DNA of 34,467 bases from DASQDT01 sp036380435 (GCA_036380435.1 DASVES010000447.1:1-34467), one strand, 5' to 3'. Shown: positions 23,888-33,494, counted from the stretch's first letter. Translations and numbers: made by a program. The notes: a model not told the origin generated them from the letters alone.

Positions 23888-26800
23888 ATGTCCCTTCGCC
23901 GCCCCAGACGGATCGCCCGCGCGCTCGCCATCACGCTCATCGCGGCGTCGGTGATGGGCGCGCACGCGCGTCCGGCGCGCCGCGACGGCGCCGACACCGG
24001 CACCGTCATCTCCAACCGCGCCGAGGCCGTCTACCACGACGCGGACGGCGCTAGCTTCCGCACCGTCTCGCCCACCGTCTCCGTGACGGTCTTGGCCGTC
24101 TCCGGCCTCGTCGTCACGCCGGACGAAACGGAAGCCTCGGCGGCCGTCTCACCCAACGAGCGTGTCACCCGCCTCTTCCGCATCTGCAACACCGGCAACA
24201 CGCCCGACATCTACACCCTCACGCGCGCCGACGTGAGCGCCCCCGCCACCCTCCACACGCTCCACTTCGACGTGGACGCCACGGGCACGCTCACGGACGG
24301 CGACCGCGCCGTTCAACTCAACACGACGATGAGTCCGCGTCTTGCGCGCGGCGAGTGCACGGGGCTGCTCGCCGTCGTCGATACGAACGCGAGCCAGCCG
24401 CAATCACAAATCAATATTTCCATCATCGCGCGCTCCAACGTCCTTGGCACCGTCAACGGCGCCGTCGAAGATACGGGGACGATCATCAACGCCGTCGGCA
24501 ACGGCGCGCGCCTCAGCTCGCCCGACGACGCGCAGCTCCCGCCCTCGAAACTCGTCGAGGGCCACGACCGCATCACGGCCGCGCACGCCCAGACGCTCAA
24601 CTATCTCGTCTCCTTCCGCAACAGCGGCGACGTGACCGCCCGCCGCGTCCTGCTGCGCGACGACCTGCCCGAAGGTCTCGACTACGTCGCCGGCTCGCTC
24701 CGCCTCGGCACAAGAAATCTGACCGACGCCGAAGACGCCGACGAGGGACTCTTCCGCGACCGCCACTTCGAGATTCGTCTGCCCGAAGTGAAGATCGACG
24801 AGACGGTGCGCGTCGCCTTCCAGGCGCGCGTCACCACGCGCGTCGCGCCGGGCGAGGGCGTCGTCAACACGGCGCAAATCTCGGCCGACAACGCCGCGCT
24901 CGTCGCCTCCTCCACGGCGACGGCCGTCGTCAATCCCTTCGGCCTCGTCTACGAGGGCCGCGGCGGCGCCGCGAGCGTCATCCCCGGCGCGCGCGTCGCC
25001 CTGCTCGCCGACTCGACGACCGGCGCGACCGTCTCGCTTCCCACGGGCGGCGCCGTGCCGAACGAGTCGAACACCAACCCTTATCTCTCCGACGGTCAGG
25101 GCCGCTGGAGTTTCGCCCTCTCACCCGCGCAGCTCGGGGCCGCGGACTCCGCGGCGCGCTACTTCCTCAACGTCACCGCGCAGGGCTTCCGCTCCCGCAT
25201 GATCGAGGCGACCGTCACGCCGCAACCCGGCTCCGGCGGACTCTTCACGCTTCTGGTGCGCGCGCTCGACGGCCAGCCCGTCGCGCAAGCCGGCGGCTTC
25301 GAGCTGACGACCGAAGACGTGTCGATTCCGCGTCTCGCCGCCTTCGCCTTAAACGTGCCGATGTTCGAGAACTCGGCCATCGAGATTCAGAAGACCGCCG
25401 ACCGGCCCGCGGCCGAAGTCGGCGAGGTCGTCACCTACCGCGTCGAGGTGCGTAACGCGACCGACTCGGCCGTCTCCGACACGGTGGTCAACGACACGCT
25501 CCCGCCCTCCTTCCACTTCGCACAGGGAAGCGCCCGTCTTGACTTGCCGCCCGCGGGGCCGCGCCCCATCGAGCCTGAAGTGGCGTCGGGCGGCCTGCTC
25601 ATCTTCCGTCTGGGGACGCTGCCCAGCGGCGCCCGCGCCACGCTCGTCTACCGCGTCCGCATCGGCGCCAACGCCTCCGAAGGCGAGCAGTTCAACTCGG
25701 CCTCGGCCGTCGGCCGTGTCGCCATCACGGGCGAGCGCCTGACGACGGAGCCGGCGCGCGCCCCCGTGCGCGTCCGCCGCGGCATCTTCTCCACGCAGCA
25801 GATCATCATCGGCCGCGTCTACGAGGACGCGAACGCCAACGGCGCTTTCGACTCGGGCGAGCGCGCGCTCGCCGGCGTCCGTCTCTATCTCAACAACGGG
25901 CAGTCGGTCATCACCGACTCGGCCGGTCAGTACAACTTCCCCACGGTCGGCGAAGGCTCACACGTCATCTCGCTCGACCCGCTGACGCTGCCGCCCGGCT
26001 ACGCCATCTCGAACGCCAACCGCCGCGAGCAGACCTCGTGGACGCGCCTGCTCCGCACGCCCCTCGGCGGCGGCGCGATGCTCCGACAGAACTACGCGCT
26101 GCTGCCGCCCGCCGACTCCGCCGCAACAACCACGCAAGCCGCCCCTCGCTCCGCGTCCGCCGGCGCGTCTGTTGACGCAACCGCGTCCGCCTCTTTGAAC
26201 TACGCGCAGAGCGGAGCCGCCCCGCGCCGTGGCGACGGCCAGCAGAGCGCCGACAAGAGTGCCGCTGGTGAGTCGTCGAACGGCGCGAACGGCGCTACGG
26301 CCGCGGCCGAGACTTCGCACGCTTCCAACGGCACAGAGGCCGCGCGCGCGCCCGGAACTTTCGAGGTCGCCACGACGGAGACGGTCGAGCCGGTCGCGCC
26401 CGGCAAGGTGAAAGTGTTGTCGCCGGCGCCCGGCGTGGTCGTCGCTGGCGCGGCGCTCGAAATCGAAGCGCGCGTGGCGAATGACTGGAAGGTGTCGGTC
26501 GAAGTCGAAGGCCAGAGTGTTTCCGAGGCGAAGATCGGCGAGCGCCGCGTGGATCACAAGAACAAGGTGACGACCTACGGCTTCGTCGGCGTGAGCGTTC
26601 GGCCCGGCCCCAATCGCGTGACGGTCACGGCCATCGGCCCCGACGGCCGGGCCGGCGAGACCGTCGAGCTGACGGCCTACGGCCGCGGCCCCGCGAAGCG
26701 TCTGGAAATCGTCAGCGACAAGGCCGAGCTGAGCGCGGGCGGGCGCGACCGCACGACCCTGCGCGTGCGCGCCTTCGACCAGTGGGGCCACCCCGCGGCC

Positions 26801-29683
26801 GACGGCGCCGTCGCCCTCGAAGTCTCAGCCGGCCGTCTGCTCCGCGTCGCGCCGGCTGAAGGCAGCAAGGGAACTTCTGAGGAAGCCCGCCGCGCGGCCG
26901 AAGGCGTCGGGAGCATCGCGGCCGGCCATGAAGCTTCTACGGAAGCGCAGGCGGCGGCCGAAGCGAAGTCGCAGATCATCACGCTTTCGGGCGGTGAGGC
27001 CGTGGCGGAACTCGTCGCCGACGGCGCGCCGGGCATGGTCGAAGTACACGCCACCACGGGCGCGCTCGCGGCCGACGCGCGCGTGCGCGTCACGCCCGAA
27101 ATCAGGCCCACGATCCTCGTCGGCCTCGCCGAAGTCTCCGTCGGCAGCGCCGCCCCGGAAATCTCCATGCACGGCTCGCAGGAGCGCGCGCGCAGCCGCA
27201 TCGCCTTCTTCTATCGCGGCCCCGTCTTCGGCTCGAAGAACCTGCTCACGCTCGCCTACGACTCGCAGCGGCCCCTGAATCGCACCTCGGGCAGCGACCG
27301 CATGTTCCAGCTCGACCCGCTGGAGCGCGCCTACCCGCTCTTCGGCGACTCCTCCACCCGCTACGAAGACGCGCAATCGAACTCCAAGCTCTACGCGCGT
27401 CTCGACCGTGGCCGCTCCTACGTGATGTTCGGCGACTTCGACACCGAGAACCGCGACGCGGGTCTGGCCTCCTACTCGCGCCGCCTGACGGGCGTCAAGC
27501 TCCACGTCGAAAACTCGAAGGGCGACTTTGTCTCCGTGACGGGCGCGCGCCCCGACACCGCGTTTGCCCGCGACGTGTTCCCCGGCGGCGCGCTCGGCTT
27601 CGTGCGTCTGACGCATGCGGACGTGATGCCCGGCTCCGAGGTCGTCGCCATCGAAGTGAGAGACCGGCGCAACCCCGAGGTCATCATCTCGCGCGAGCCG
27701 CTGGTGCGCTCGGTCGATTACAACTTCAACGCCACGACCGGCGAAATCTTCTTCCTCCGGCCCATCTCCACCTTCGACTACGCCTTAAATCTCATGCAGG
27801 TCGTCGTCACCTACGAGCACCGCGCCGGTGGGATGTCGTCGGCCGTCTACACGGGCCGCGTCGTGAAGAACTTCGAGGGCGCGGGCCTCAAGGTCGGCCT
27901 CTCCGTCGTCGAGCAGCAGCAGTCGGAGTTCGGCTCCTTCGTCGTCGGCGGTATCGACGCCGAGAAGAAACTGCCGGCCGGCGGGCGCGTGCGCGCCGAG
28001 TGGGCGATGAGCCGCGGCCGCGTGCTCTTTAGCGGCAACCTCTTCTCCGCCGGCGGCGGCGAAACGGATTCGCGCCACGACGGCAGCGCCTTCCGCGCCG
28101 AGTTGGAGCAGCCGCTCCCTTGGCGCGAGACACGCCTGCGCGCGAGCTTCCTGCGCGCCGACGAGGGCTTTATGAATCCGTTCGGCGCAACCGTCACGCC
28201 CGGCTCGCGCCGCGCCGAGGTCTCGTTAGACATGCGCGTGCGTCCCTCTTCGGCCTTGCGCCTCGGCGTCACGGACGAGCGCAACAAGACCGCCAACGTC
28301 AACAACAGCCGCCTGACCGGCTCCGTCCAGTGGACGGAGACCGTTAAAGACCGCCTGCGCGCCACCGTCGCCTACGACTACCGCCACTTCGAGGATGAGT
28401 TGGGCGGGCGCGAGGTCAACTCGAACCTGCTCACGGTCGGGGCCGAGTGGCAGGCGACCGACAAGTTGCAGCTCTCCGTCAGGCGCGAGCAGAATCTTTC
28501 GGAGGCCGACCCCACCTACCCGAACCAGACGACTCTGGCCGCCAACTATCAGTGGAGCCAGTTTACGCGTCTGTTCTTCACCCAGCGCCTCGGCTCCGCG
28601 GCCATCGTGCCCATCGGCGACTTCAGCTCGACGGGGTTCGCCGTCTCCGGCGCACGGCGCGAAACGGCCGTCGGCATCGAGACGCGTCTCGGCCGCTACG
28701 CCAATCTCGTCAGCCGCTACCAGTTGGAGAACGGCGCGAACGGCACTGACAGCTTCGCCGTCATCGGTCTCCAGAACCGCTTTGCGCTGACCAAAGAGTT
28801 GCAGCTCGACCTCGGCTACGAACGCGGCTTCCACCTCGCCGGCCAGGGCCAGAGCTTCAACAACCTCCACGTCGGCTTCGGCTGGCAGCCCACGGCCAAC
28901 TTCCGCTCCTCGGCCCGCTATGAATTGCGCGACCGCGGCGGCGTCGGCAACGTCCTGACGCTCGGCGCGGCCGGCCGCCTCGCCGACAACCTGACGACGC
29001 TCGCCCGCTACCAACTCTCGCGCGCCAACTTCCAGGGCCGCGCCAACTCCTCCATGAGCGCGCAGGCCGCCCTCGCGTGGCGTCCCCTGCACACCGACCG
29101 CGCCGGCCTCCTCTTCAGCTACACGCGCCGGCAACTCGAACAGGAGGGCGCGAACAACTCCGGCTCCACCCTCGACCGCGCCGACATCATCTCGGCCGAC
29201 GGCTTCTACCAACTGACGAACGACCTCGAACTCTACGGCCGCTTCGCCCTGCGCTACAGCGACACGGGGACGCCCGAGCTTGTGCGCGTCTCGTCGCTCG
29301 CGTATCTTTCGCAGGCGCGCGCCGCCTACCGCATGGGCCGCTACTTCGACCTCGCCGCCGAGACCCGGATGTTGATTGCGCCCTCCTCGGGCACGCGCCG
29401 CAACTCCTTCGGCGCGGAACTCGGCTACTGGGTGCTGCCCGACCTCCGCTTCGGCGGCGGCTACAACTGGACGGGCGCGACCGAGCCGACGGGCGGCGCG
29501 CTCATCGGCGGCCGCCGCGGCTTCTACTTCACCATCTCCTCCAAGCTCTCGAACCTCTTCGACCTCTTCGGCGCCTCGCGCGCGAGCGAACAGCAGATCG
29601 TCGAGCCTGACGACGCGCCGGACGGACAGGGGAAGCCGAAGAAGGAAGACGACGAAGAGGAAGACGAGGAGGGCGGCAACTAA
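23888..29683 (+). CDS. Giant modular surface protein with C-terminal outer-membrane beta-barrel
   Basis: The protein has 1931 residues. It has a basic signal peptide (about 1-30) and the opener GTVISNRAEAVYHDA shared with the upstream gene. DUF11 modules lie about 215-350 and 497-630. An SdrD-B/Cna-B-like module is at about 641-715 with a calcium-loop-like DANANGAFDSGE. A low-complexity Ala/Ser/Thr linker spans about 735-835. Ig-like and Big_1/invasin-like modules lie about 840-1075 (RLEIVSDKAELSAGG, VRAFDQWGHPA). From about 1090 to 1895 many alternating amphipathic strands follow, with aromatic girdles and a YPLFGDSSTRYEDAQS / YVMFGDFDTE motif known from large outer-membrane proteins. It ends with an acidic Lys/Asp/Glu tail, not the usual terminal Phe. 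It probably displays the N-terminal modules from the outer membrane. Confidence 0.85.
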   Translation: MSLRRPRRIARALAITLIAASVMGAHARPARRDGADTGTVISNRAEAVYHDADGASFRTVSPTVSVTVLAVSGLVVTPDETEASAAVSPNERVTRLFRICNTGNTPDIYTLTRADVSAPATLHTLHFDVDATGTLTDGDRAVQLNTTMSPRLARGECTGLLAVVDTNASQPQSQINISIIARSNVLGTVNGAVEDTGTIINAVGNGARLSSPDDAQLPPSKLVEGHDRITAAHAQTLNYLVSFRNSGDVTARRVLLRDDLPEGLDYVAGSLRLGTRNLTDAEDADEGLFRDRHFEIRLPEVKIDETVRVAFQARVTTRVAPGEGVVNTAQISADNAALVASSTATAVVNPFGLVYEGRGGAASVIPGARVALLADSTTGATVSLPTGGAVPNESNTNPYLSDGQGRWSFALSPAQLGAADSAARYFLNVTAQGFRSRMIEATVTPQPGSGGLFTLLVRALDGQPVAQAGGFELTTEDVSIPRLAAFALNVPMFENSAIEIQKTADRPAAEVGEVVTYRVEVRNATDSAVSDTVVNDTLPPSFHFAQGSARLDLPPAGPRPIEPEVASGGLLIFRLGTLPSGARATLVYRVRIGANASEGEQFNSASAVGRVAITGERLTTEPARAPVRVRRGIFSTQQIIIGRVYEDANANGAFDSGERALAGVRLYLNNGQSVITDSAGQYNFPTVGEGSHVISLDPLTLPPGYAISNANRREQTSWTRLLRTPLGGGAMLRQNYALLPPADSAATTTQAAPRSASAGASVDATASASLNYAQSGAAPRRGDGQQSADKSAAGESSNGANGATAAAETSHASNGTEAARAPGTFEVATTETVEPVAPGKVKVLSPAPGVVVAGAALEIEARVANDWKVSVEVEGQSVSEAKIGERRVDHKNKVTTYGFVGVSVRPGPNRVTVTAIGPDGRAGETVELTAYGRGPAKRLEIVSDKAELSAGGRDRTTLRVRAFDQWGHPAADGAVALEVSAGRLLRVAPAEGSKGTSEEARRAAEGVGSIAAGHEASTEAQAAAEAKSQIITLSGGEAVAELVADGAPGMVEVHATTGALAADARVRVTPEIRPTILVGLAEVSVGSAAPEISMHGSQERARSRIAFFYRGPVFGSKNLLTLAYDSQRPLNRTSGSDRMFQLDPLERAYPLFGDSSTRYEDAQSNSKLYARLDRGRSYVMFGDFDTENRDAGLASYSRRLTGVKLHVENSKGDFVSVTGARPDTAFARDVFPGGALGFVRLTHADVMPGSEVVAIEVRDRRNPEVIISREPLVRSVDYNFNATTGEIFFLRPISTFDYALNLMQVVVTYEHRAGGMSSAVYTGRVVKNFEGAGLKVGLSVVEQQQSEFGSFVVGGIDAEKKLPAGGRVRAEWAMSRGRVLFSGNLFSAGGGETDSRHDGSAFRAELEQPLPWRETRLRASFLRADEGFMNPFGATVTPGSRRAEVSLDMRVRPSSALRLGVTDERNKTANVNNSRLTGSVQWTETVKDRLRATVAYDYRHFEDELGGREVNSNLLTVGAEWQATDKLQLSVRREQNLSEADPTYPNQTTLAANYQWSQFTRLFFTQRLGSAAIVPIGDFSSTGFAVSGARRETAVGIETRLGRYANLVSRYQLENGANGTDSFAVIGLQNRFALTKELQLDLGYERGFHLAGQGQSFNNLHVGFGWQPTANFRSSARYELRDRGGVGNVLTLGAAGRLADNLTTLARYQLSRANFQGRANSSMSAQAALAWRPLHTDRAGLLFSYTRRQLEQEGANNSGSTLDRADIISADGFYQLTNDLELYGRFALRYSDTGTPELVRVSSLAYLSQARAAYRMGRYFDLAAETRMLIAPSSGTRRNSFGAELGYWVLPDLRFGGGYNWTGATEPTGGALIGGRRGFYFTISSKLSNLFDLFGASRASEQQIVEPDDAPDGQGKPKKEDDEEEDEEGGN

Positions 29684-29696
29684 CCCGCCGAAGACC

Positions 29697-31043
29697 TTGA
29701 GACGTGCGGCCCAAACACTTTCGTGGTTCGTCGGTCGGCGCCTGCGCGCCGCGGCCCCCGCCCCGCGCGCCGCACGCACCTCCAGCGCCCGCCGCTGGGC
29801 GCTCTCCCTCCTGTTCGCCCTCCTCGGCTTCCAGGCCGCCCACGCTTCCCTGAGCGTCACGCCCGTTACCTGGAACGTCATCGGCCTCGACAGCAACAAC
29901 GTCAACTCCGGCCCGAACACCTACCTCGTGGGCGTGCTCGTCTGCAACACCGGCGGCGCGGCCGTCACCAACCTCACGGGCACGCTCGTCTGGGACAGCT
30001 CAAACATCTACATCAACACCGTGGGGCTGAACCCCGTCACCTACCCCTCGCTCGCCGCCGGCGCCTGCACCAACGTCTACTTCAACGTCGCCGTCACCCG
30101 CACCACTTTCGCCTACAACACGGCCCGCCGCTACCACATCGAGATCACCGCCACGGGCGAGCCGGTCTACAGCACGCCGACGCCGCGCGAAATCTACGTC
30201 GAGAAGCTCGTCTCGCAGAACCGCAACCAGACGCTCTCGATCTCGGGGCCGACCTCCCTCATCGTCGGACAGACCTACACCTACACCGTGACCACGAAGA
30301 CGGCGACGGGCGGCTACGAGCAGTTGGAGACGTTCCTCAACTTCCCGAACACCATCTTTCAGGTGCTCTCCGTCGCCGTCACCTACACGGCCCCCGCGGG
30401 CGCGACCAACAACAAAATCTACGCCGACGCCTGCGGGTGGGACAACGACCCCACCCACGTCGCGCCCAACCCCATCCAGACCTACAGGAGCTGCATCGGC
30501 CCCGTGAACTACCCCGGCGGCAAGGCCGGCGATCAGGTCGTCACCACCTACACGGTCAAGGTCGTCGGCAACGGGACGGCGACGATGAACTCGATGATCT
30601 ACGACTTCTCCGGGAGCAGCTACCACTACAGCAACGACTACGGCCCGCAATCCCTGACCCTCACCTCCCAAACGCCGCCCACCGTCCCGCTCGTCAAGTC
30701 GGTCAGCCCCAACGGCTCGCAGCCGCCGGGCGCCGACCTCACCTACAGCATCGCCTTCAACAACACCGGCGACCTCGCCGCGCAGCAGTTCGTCATCACC
30801 GACCCCGTCCCCGCCGACACCGACTTCAAGATCGGCTCCGTCACGACCACTCTCGGCAGCCTCTCGGGCGTCACCATCCAGTACTCCACCGACGGCGTGA
30901 GCTGGTCGGCCGCGCTGCCACCCCCCACCGGCACCGAGCCTGCGGGTTATAATCGCAACGTGCGCCACGTCCGCTGGGTATTCACCGGCACGCTCGCCGC
31001 CGGAAGCTCAGGCGCCGGCGCCTTCACGGTGCGAATCCGCTGA
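29697..31043 (+). CDS. Exported DUF11-domain protein (448 residues), TTG start
   Basis: The TTG at 29697 is the only start-type codon between the upstream stop (29683) and the signal sequence. It gives a long basic n-region with RR pairs, then WALSLLFALLGFQAAHA as hydrophobic core and cleavage site. The mature protein has an unassigned beta-rich part (LVGVLVCNTGGAAVTNLTG; Cys in DACGWDND and RSCIGP) and a C-terminal DUF11 module (LVKSVSPNGSQPPGADLTYSIAFNNTGDLAA ... RWVFTGTLAAGSSG split). It is 13 nt downstream of the barrel gene, so the same operon, and is followed by a strong terminator. The role is probably as a partner surface protein. The start is less sure than the frame. Confidence 0.82.
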   Translation: MRRAAQTLSWFVGRRLRAAAPAPRAARTSSARRWALSLLFALLGFQAAHASLSVTPVTWNVIGLDSNNVNSGPNTYLVGVLVCNTGGAAVTNLTGTLVWDSSNIYINTVGLNPVTYPSLAAGACTNVYFNVAVTRTTFAYNTARRYHIEITATGEPVYSTPTPREIYVEKLVSQNRNQTLSISGPTSLIVGQTYTYTVTTKTATGGYEQLETFLNFPNTIFQVLSVAVTYTAPAGATNNKIYADACGWDNDPTHVAPNPIQTYRSCIGPVNYPGGKAGDQVVTTYTVKVVGNGTATMNSMIYDFSGSSYHYSNDYGPQSLTLTSQTPPTVPLVKSVSPNGSQPPGADLTYSIAFNNTGDLAAQQFVITDPVPADTDFKIGSVTTTLGSLSGVTIQYSTDGVSWSAALPPPTGTEPAGYNRNVRHVRWVFTGTLAAGSSGAGAFTVRIR

Positions 31044-31136
31044 AGCCATCGCCACGCGCGCCTTCGGCGCCGTCAACATCGTCATCCGCATCCCCTCCTG
31101 AACCGTCGCGCCGTCGAAAACCTGGACTGAAAATGA

Positions 31137-31161
31137 AGCCCGGCGACCCCGCCGGGCTTTT
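31137..31161 (+). terminator. Rho-independent terminator closing the DUF11 cluster
   Basis: agcccggcg (31137-31145), loop accc and cgccgggct (31150-31158) form a perfect 9-bp GC stem running into TTTT (31158-31161). It sits 94 nt past the last DUF11 stop and ends 36 nt before the next gene. Confidence 0.9.
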
Positions 31162-31197
31162 CACTTGGCGGGCGTCGTCCGTGCTACAGTAGGCGCG

Positions 31198-32337
31198 ATG
31201 TCAACAGAAGGTGATGGTAAGCGTCTGACCGATTTAACGGTCGGCGACGCGAGGCGCGCGCTCGTCTACGCGGCGGCGACGCTGGCGGCCGTCGTGCTGT
31301 TTCTGGCGCTCGTGTGGGAGGTGGCCGTCGCCCTGATGCTCGGCGTGGTGGTGGGCGCGTACCTGCTGCCGCTTCAGGAGTTCTTCGAGCGTCGTCTGCG
31401 GCGCAGCACGGGGAGCGCGCTCGTGACGATGGCCGTCATCATCATCCCGCTCGTCCTCCTCTTCGGCTACGGGTGGTACGAGATGTCCGGCTACTCGACG
31501 GTCGTCGTCGAGCGCCGCGACGAGATCGCCGACTCCATCAGCCGCTCGCTGGCGCGCTACCTGCCGCTCCAGTACGAGGACACGCGCGCCAGCCTCCAGA
31601 CGGCCTTCACCGAAGCCGTGGTGCGCTCGGGGCAGGCCATTGGCGCGGTGCGCGAAAAGACCGCGCTCATCATCACGGCCGCCACGCTCTTCTTCTTCAC
31701 CATCTACTACGTGCTCACGCAGCGGATGCAACTCGAAGCCTACATCAAGCTGCGCGTGCCGGGCGACTTCCTGCCGCTCTACGAGAAGCTGGAGGAGAGC
31801 GTCGGCGGGGCGCTGCGCGGCGCGGTCTGGGCCGTCTTCATCGACCAGACGGTTAAGGCGTCCGTCATCTTCGTCTGCAACCTCGTCTTCGGCGTGCCGC
31901 TGGCCGTGGCGCTCGCGCTCACCGCTTTCATCACCGGCTTCTTTCCGCTGCTCGGCGTCTGGATCGTCTACATCCCCATCTGCATCTACCTGCTCGTCTT
32001 CCGCGGCGACGCCACGTCGGCCGCCATCTACTTCGGCATCGGCACCTCGCTCACCTTCTTCTCGTCGCTCTTCCTCCGGCCGATGCTCGCCGCCAGCCAG
32101 ACGCGCTCGTTCAACTTCTACTGGATGCTCGTCGCCTTAGTCAGCGGCGTCTACGCCTTCGGCGTCCCCGGCGTCGTGCTCGGCCCGGCCATCCTCGGCT
32201 TCGCCAAGGCCGTCATGGACACGCTCGTCGGCGAGGTGCGCTACGAAACCTCTCTGCTCAAGGAGGAGAAGGTGCAGAAGGCCGAACAGGAGGCGACGGA
32301 CGCGGCCGAAGCAAAGTCCGCGACCGCCGCCGACTGA
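31198..32337 (+). CDS. AI-2E family (PerM/TqsA-like) membrane transporter
   Basis: This 379-residue polytopic protein has an N-terminal pair of helices (VYAAATLAAVVLFLALVWEV, LMLGVVVGAYLLPLQEFFERRL), another near 75-95 and one near 160. A conserved cytoplasmic segment (ESVGGALRGAVWAVFIDQTVKA) follows. A C-terminal set includes FITGFFPLLGVWIVYIPI, and the family hallmark GVPGVVLGPAILG is at about residue 320. A charged Glu/Lys/Ala tail follows. The family includes exporters of autoinducer-2 and Na+/H+ antiporters, so the substrate is not predictable. ATG at 31198 follows AGTAGG. The gene begins just after the upstream terminator and so has its own promoter. Confidence 0.93.
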   Translation: MSTEGDGKRLTDLTVGDARRALVYAAATLAAVVLFLALVWEVAVALMLGVVVGAYLLPLQEFFERRLRRSTGSALVTMAVIIIPLVLLFGYGWYEMSGYSTVVVERRDEIADSISRSLARYLPLQYEDTRASLQTAFTEAVVRSGQAIGAVREKTALIITAATLFFFTIYYVLTQRMQLEAYIKLRVPGDFLPLYEKLEESVGGALRGAVWAVFIDQTVKASVIFVCNLVFGVPLAVALALTAFITGFFPLLGVWIVYIPICIYLLVFRGDATSAAIYFGIGTSLTFFSSLFLRPMLAASQTRSFNFYWMLVALVSGVYAFGVPGVVLGPAILGFAKAVMDTLVGEVRYETSLLKEEKVQKAEQEATDAAEAKSATAAD

Positions 32338-32352
32338 AGCCGTAAGAATTAA

Positions 32353-32484
32353 CATGGATGGACAGGACAGACAGGATTTGCAGGACGAACAGGATGAGAT
32401 GATTTGAAATCTGAAATCTGAAATCTGAAATCTGAAATCAACCTTTCTTTATCCTGTCCGTCCTGTTAATCCTGTCCATTCATG
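32353..32484. repeat. Inverted repeat, locus K: 9-nt-period arms around a 7-nt tandem array
   Basis: In the left arm (32353-32395) CAGG recurs at 32363, 32372, 32381 and 32390, a strict 9-nt period. In the right arm (32451-32484) CCTG recurs at 32453, 32462 and 32471, again every 9 nt. The arms are largely complementary. Between them gaaatct is repeated four times from 32406 with a fifth, gaaatca, at 32434-32440. The right arm's last three bases are the ATG of psuG. The ACAGGATTT-type string resembles an intergenic element I have seen described across several phyla. Confidence 0.9.
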
Positions 32485-33411
32485 TTTGAATTTATGCCGG
32501 ATCAGAATCTCTTCAACGTGAGCGCGGAGGTCGCCGAGGCGACGGCCGCGGGCCGCGCCGTCGTCGCGCTCGAATCGACGGTGATCGCGCACGGGCTGCC
32601 GCGCCCCTTGAACGTCGAGACGGCGCGGCGGCTCGAACGGGTAGTGCGCGAGGGCGGCGCCGTCCCGGCGACCGTGGCCGTGCTCGGCGGGAGAGTATGC
32701 GTCGGTCTGGACGACGCGCAGTTGGAGCGCGTCGCTTTCGGCGAGGGGGTGCGGAAGCTCAGCCGTCGCGACCTCGCGGCGGCCGTTGCCTGCGGGTGGG
32801 ACGGGGCGACGACCGTCGCGACGACCCTGTGGGCCGCACGGCGCGCGCGTATCCGCGTCTTCGCCACGGGCGGCATCGGCGGCGTCCATCGCGGCGCGCT
32901 GCCCGACGTTTCGGCCGACCTGCCGGAGCTTGCGCGCACGCCGCTCGTCGTCGTCTGCTCGGGCGCGAAGATCGTCCTCGACTTGCAGGCGACGCGCGAG
33001 TGGCTGGAGACGTGGGGCGTCGCCGTCGTCGGCTACGGCTGCGACGAGATGCCCGGCTTCTACACACGCCGGAGCGGCCTCGCGGTGGACGTGCGCGCCG
33101 ACACGCCACGCGACGTGGCCCGCCTCGCCCGCGCCCGCGACGCGCTTGAGCTGGAAGGCGCGCTCGTCCTCACGGTGCCCGTGCCGGAAGAGTTTGAGGT
33201 GGACTACGAATTGTTGAAGAAGACGCTCGCGGACGCGCTCGATGAGGCCGAGCGCGCGGGCGTTGCGGGGCGCGAACTCACCCCGTTTCTGCTCTCGCGG
33301 ATGAGCGAACAAAGCGGAGGCGCGACGCTGCGGGCCAACGTGGCGCTGCTGGAGAAAAACGCCCGCGTGGCGGCGGAAGTCGCAGGGGCATTGGCGTCCG
33401 CGAGCTGTTAG
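32482..33411 (+). CDS. psuG: Pseudouridine-5'-phosphate glycosidase
   Basis: At 309 residues, it has the usual family length. It interconverts pseudouridine 5'-phosphate with ribose 5-phosphate and uracil, in pseudouridine catabolism. Family marks include VALESTVIAHGLPRPLN near the N-terminus, the GGRVCVGL and GATTVATTLWAA blocks, FATGGIGGVHRG, and CSGAKIVLD with K163 at the Schiff-base lysine position. The segment VVGYGCDEMPGFYTRRSG follows. The ATG at 32482 lies at the end of repeat locus K. The in-frame ATG at 32494 would remove four residues, and neither has a Shine-Dalgarno. The kinase partner psuK is not adjacent. Soluble and cytoplasmic. Confidence 0.95.
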   Translation: MFEFMPDQNLFNVSAEVAEATAAGRAVVALESTVIAHGLPRPLNVETARRLERVVREGGAVPATVAVLGGRVCVGLDDAQLERVAFGEGVRKLSRRDLAAAVACGWDGATTVATTLWAARRARIRVFATGGIGGVHRGALPDVSADLPELARTPLVVVCSGAKIVLDLQATREWLETWGVAVVGYGCDEMPGFYTRRSGLAVDVRADTPRDVARLARARDALELEGALVLTVPVPEEFEVDYELLKKTLADALDEAERAGVAGRELTPFLLSRMSEQSGGATLRANVALLEKNARVAAEVAGALASASC

Positions 33412-33476
33412 CGGGCGTCTGGTCGGTCGGCCGCCGGTGTGCGTCAATAAACGCCGAACCCTGCGGCCGGTTTCGT

Positions 33477-33494
33477 CGTTCACCTACGTGAACG
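33477..33494. promoter_or_regulatory. Short palindrome upstream of the DUF4097-like gene
   Basis: cgttcac (33477-33483) and gtgaacg (33488-33494) are perfect complements around ctac, 55 nt before the next start codon. An operator is possible; no T-run makes a terminator unlikely. Confidence 0.3.

Noticed and set aside
28226..29920. Long minus-strand open frame opposite the barrel domain
   Set aside because: Composition is typical of an antisense shadow, with no motif. The plus frame carries conserved barrel motifs.
31045..31099. Frameshifted C-terminal remnant (GAVNIVIRIPS) after the last DUF11 stop
   Set aside because: It resembles a module end only loosely and the annotated frame already ends at a normal module boundary. 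A sequencing or true frameshift cannot be argued without relatives.
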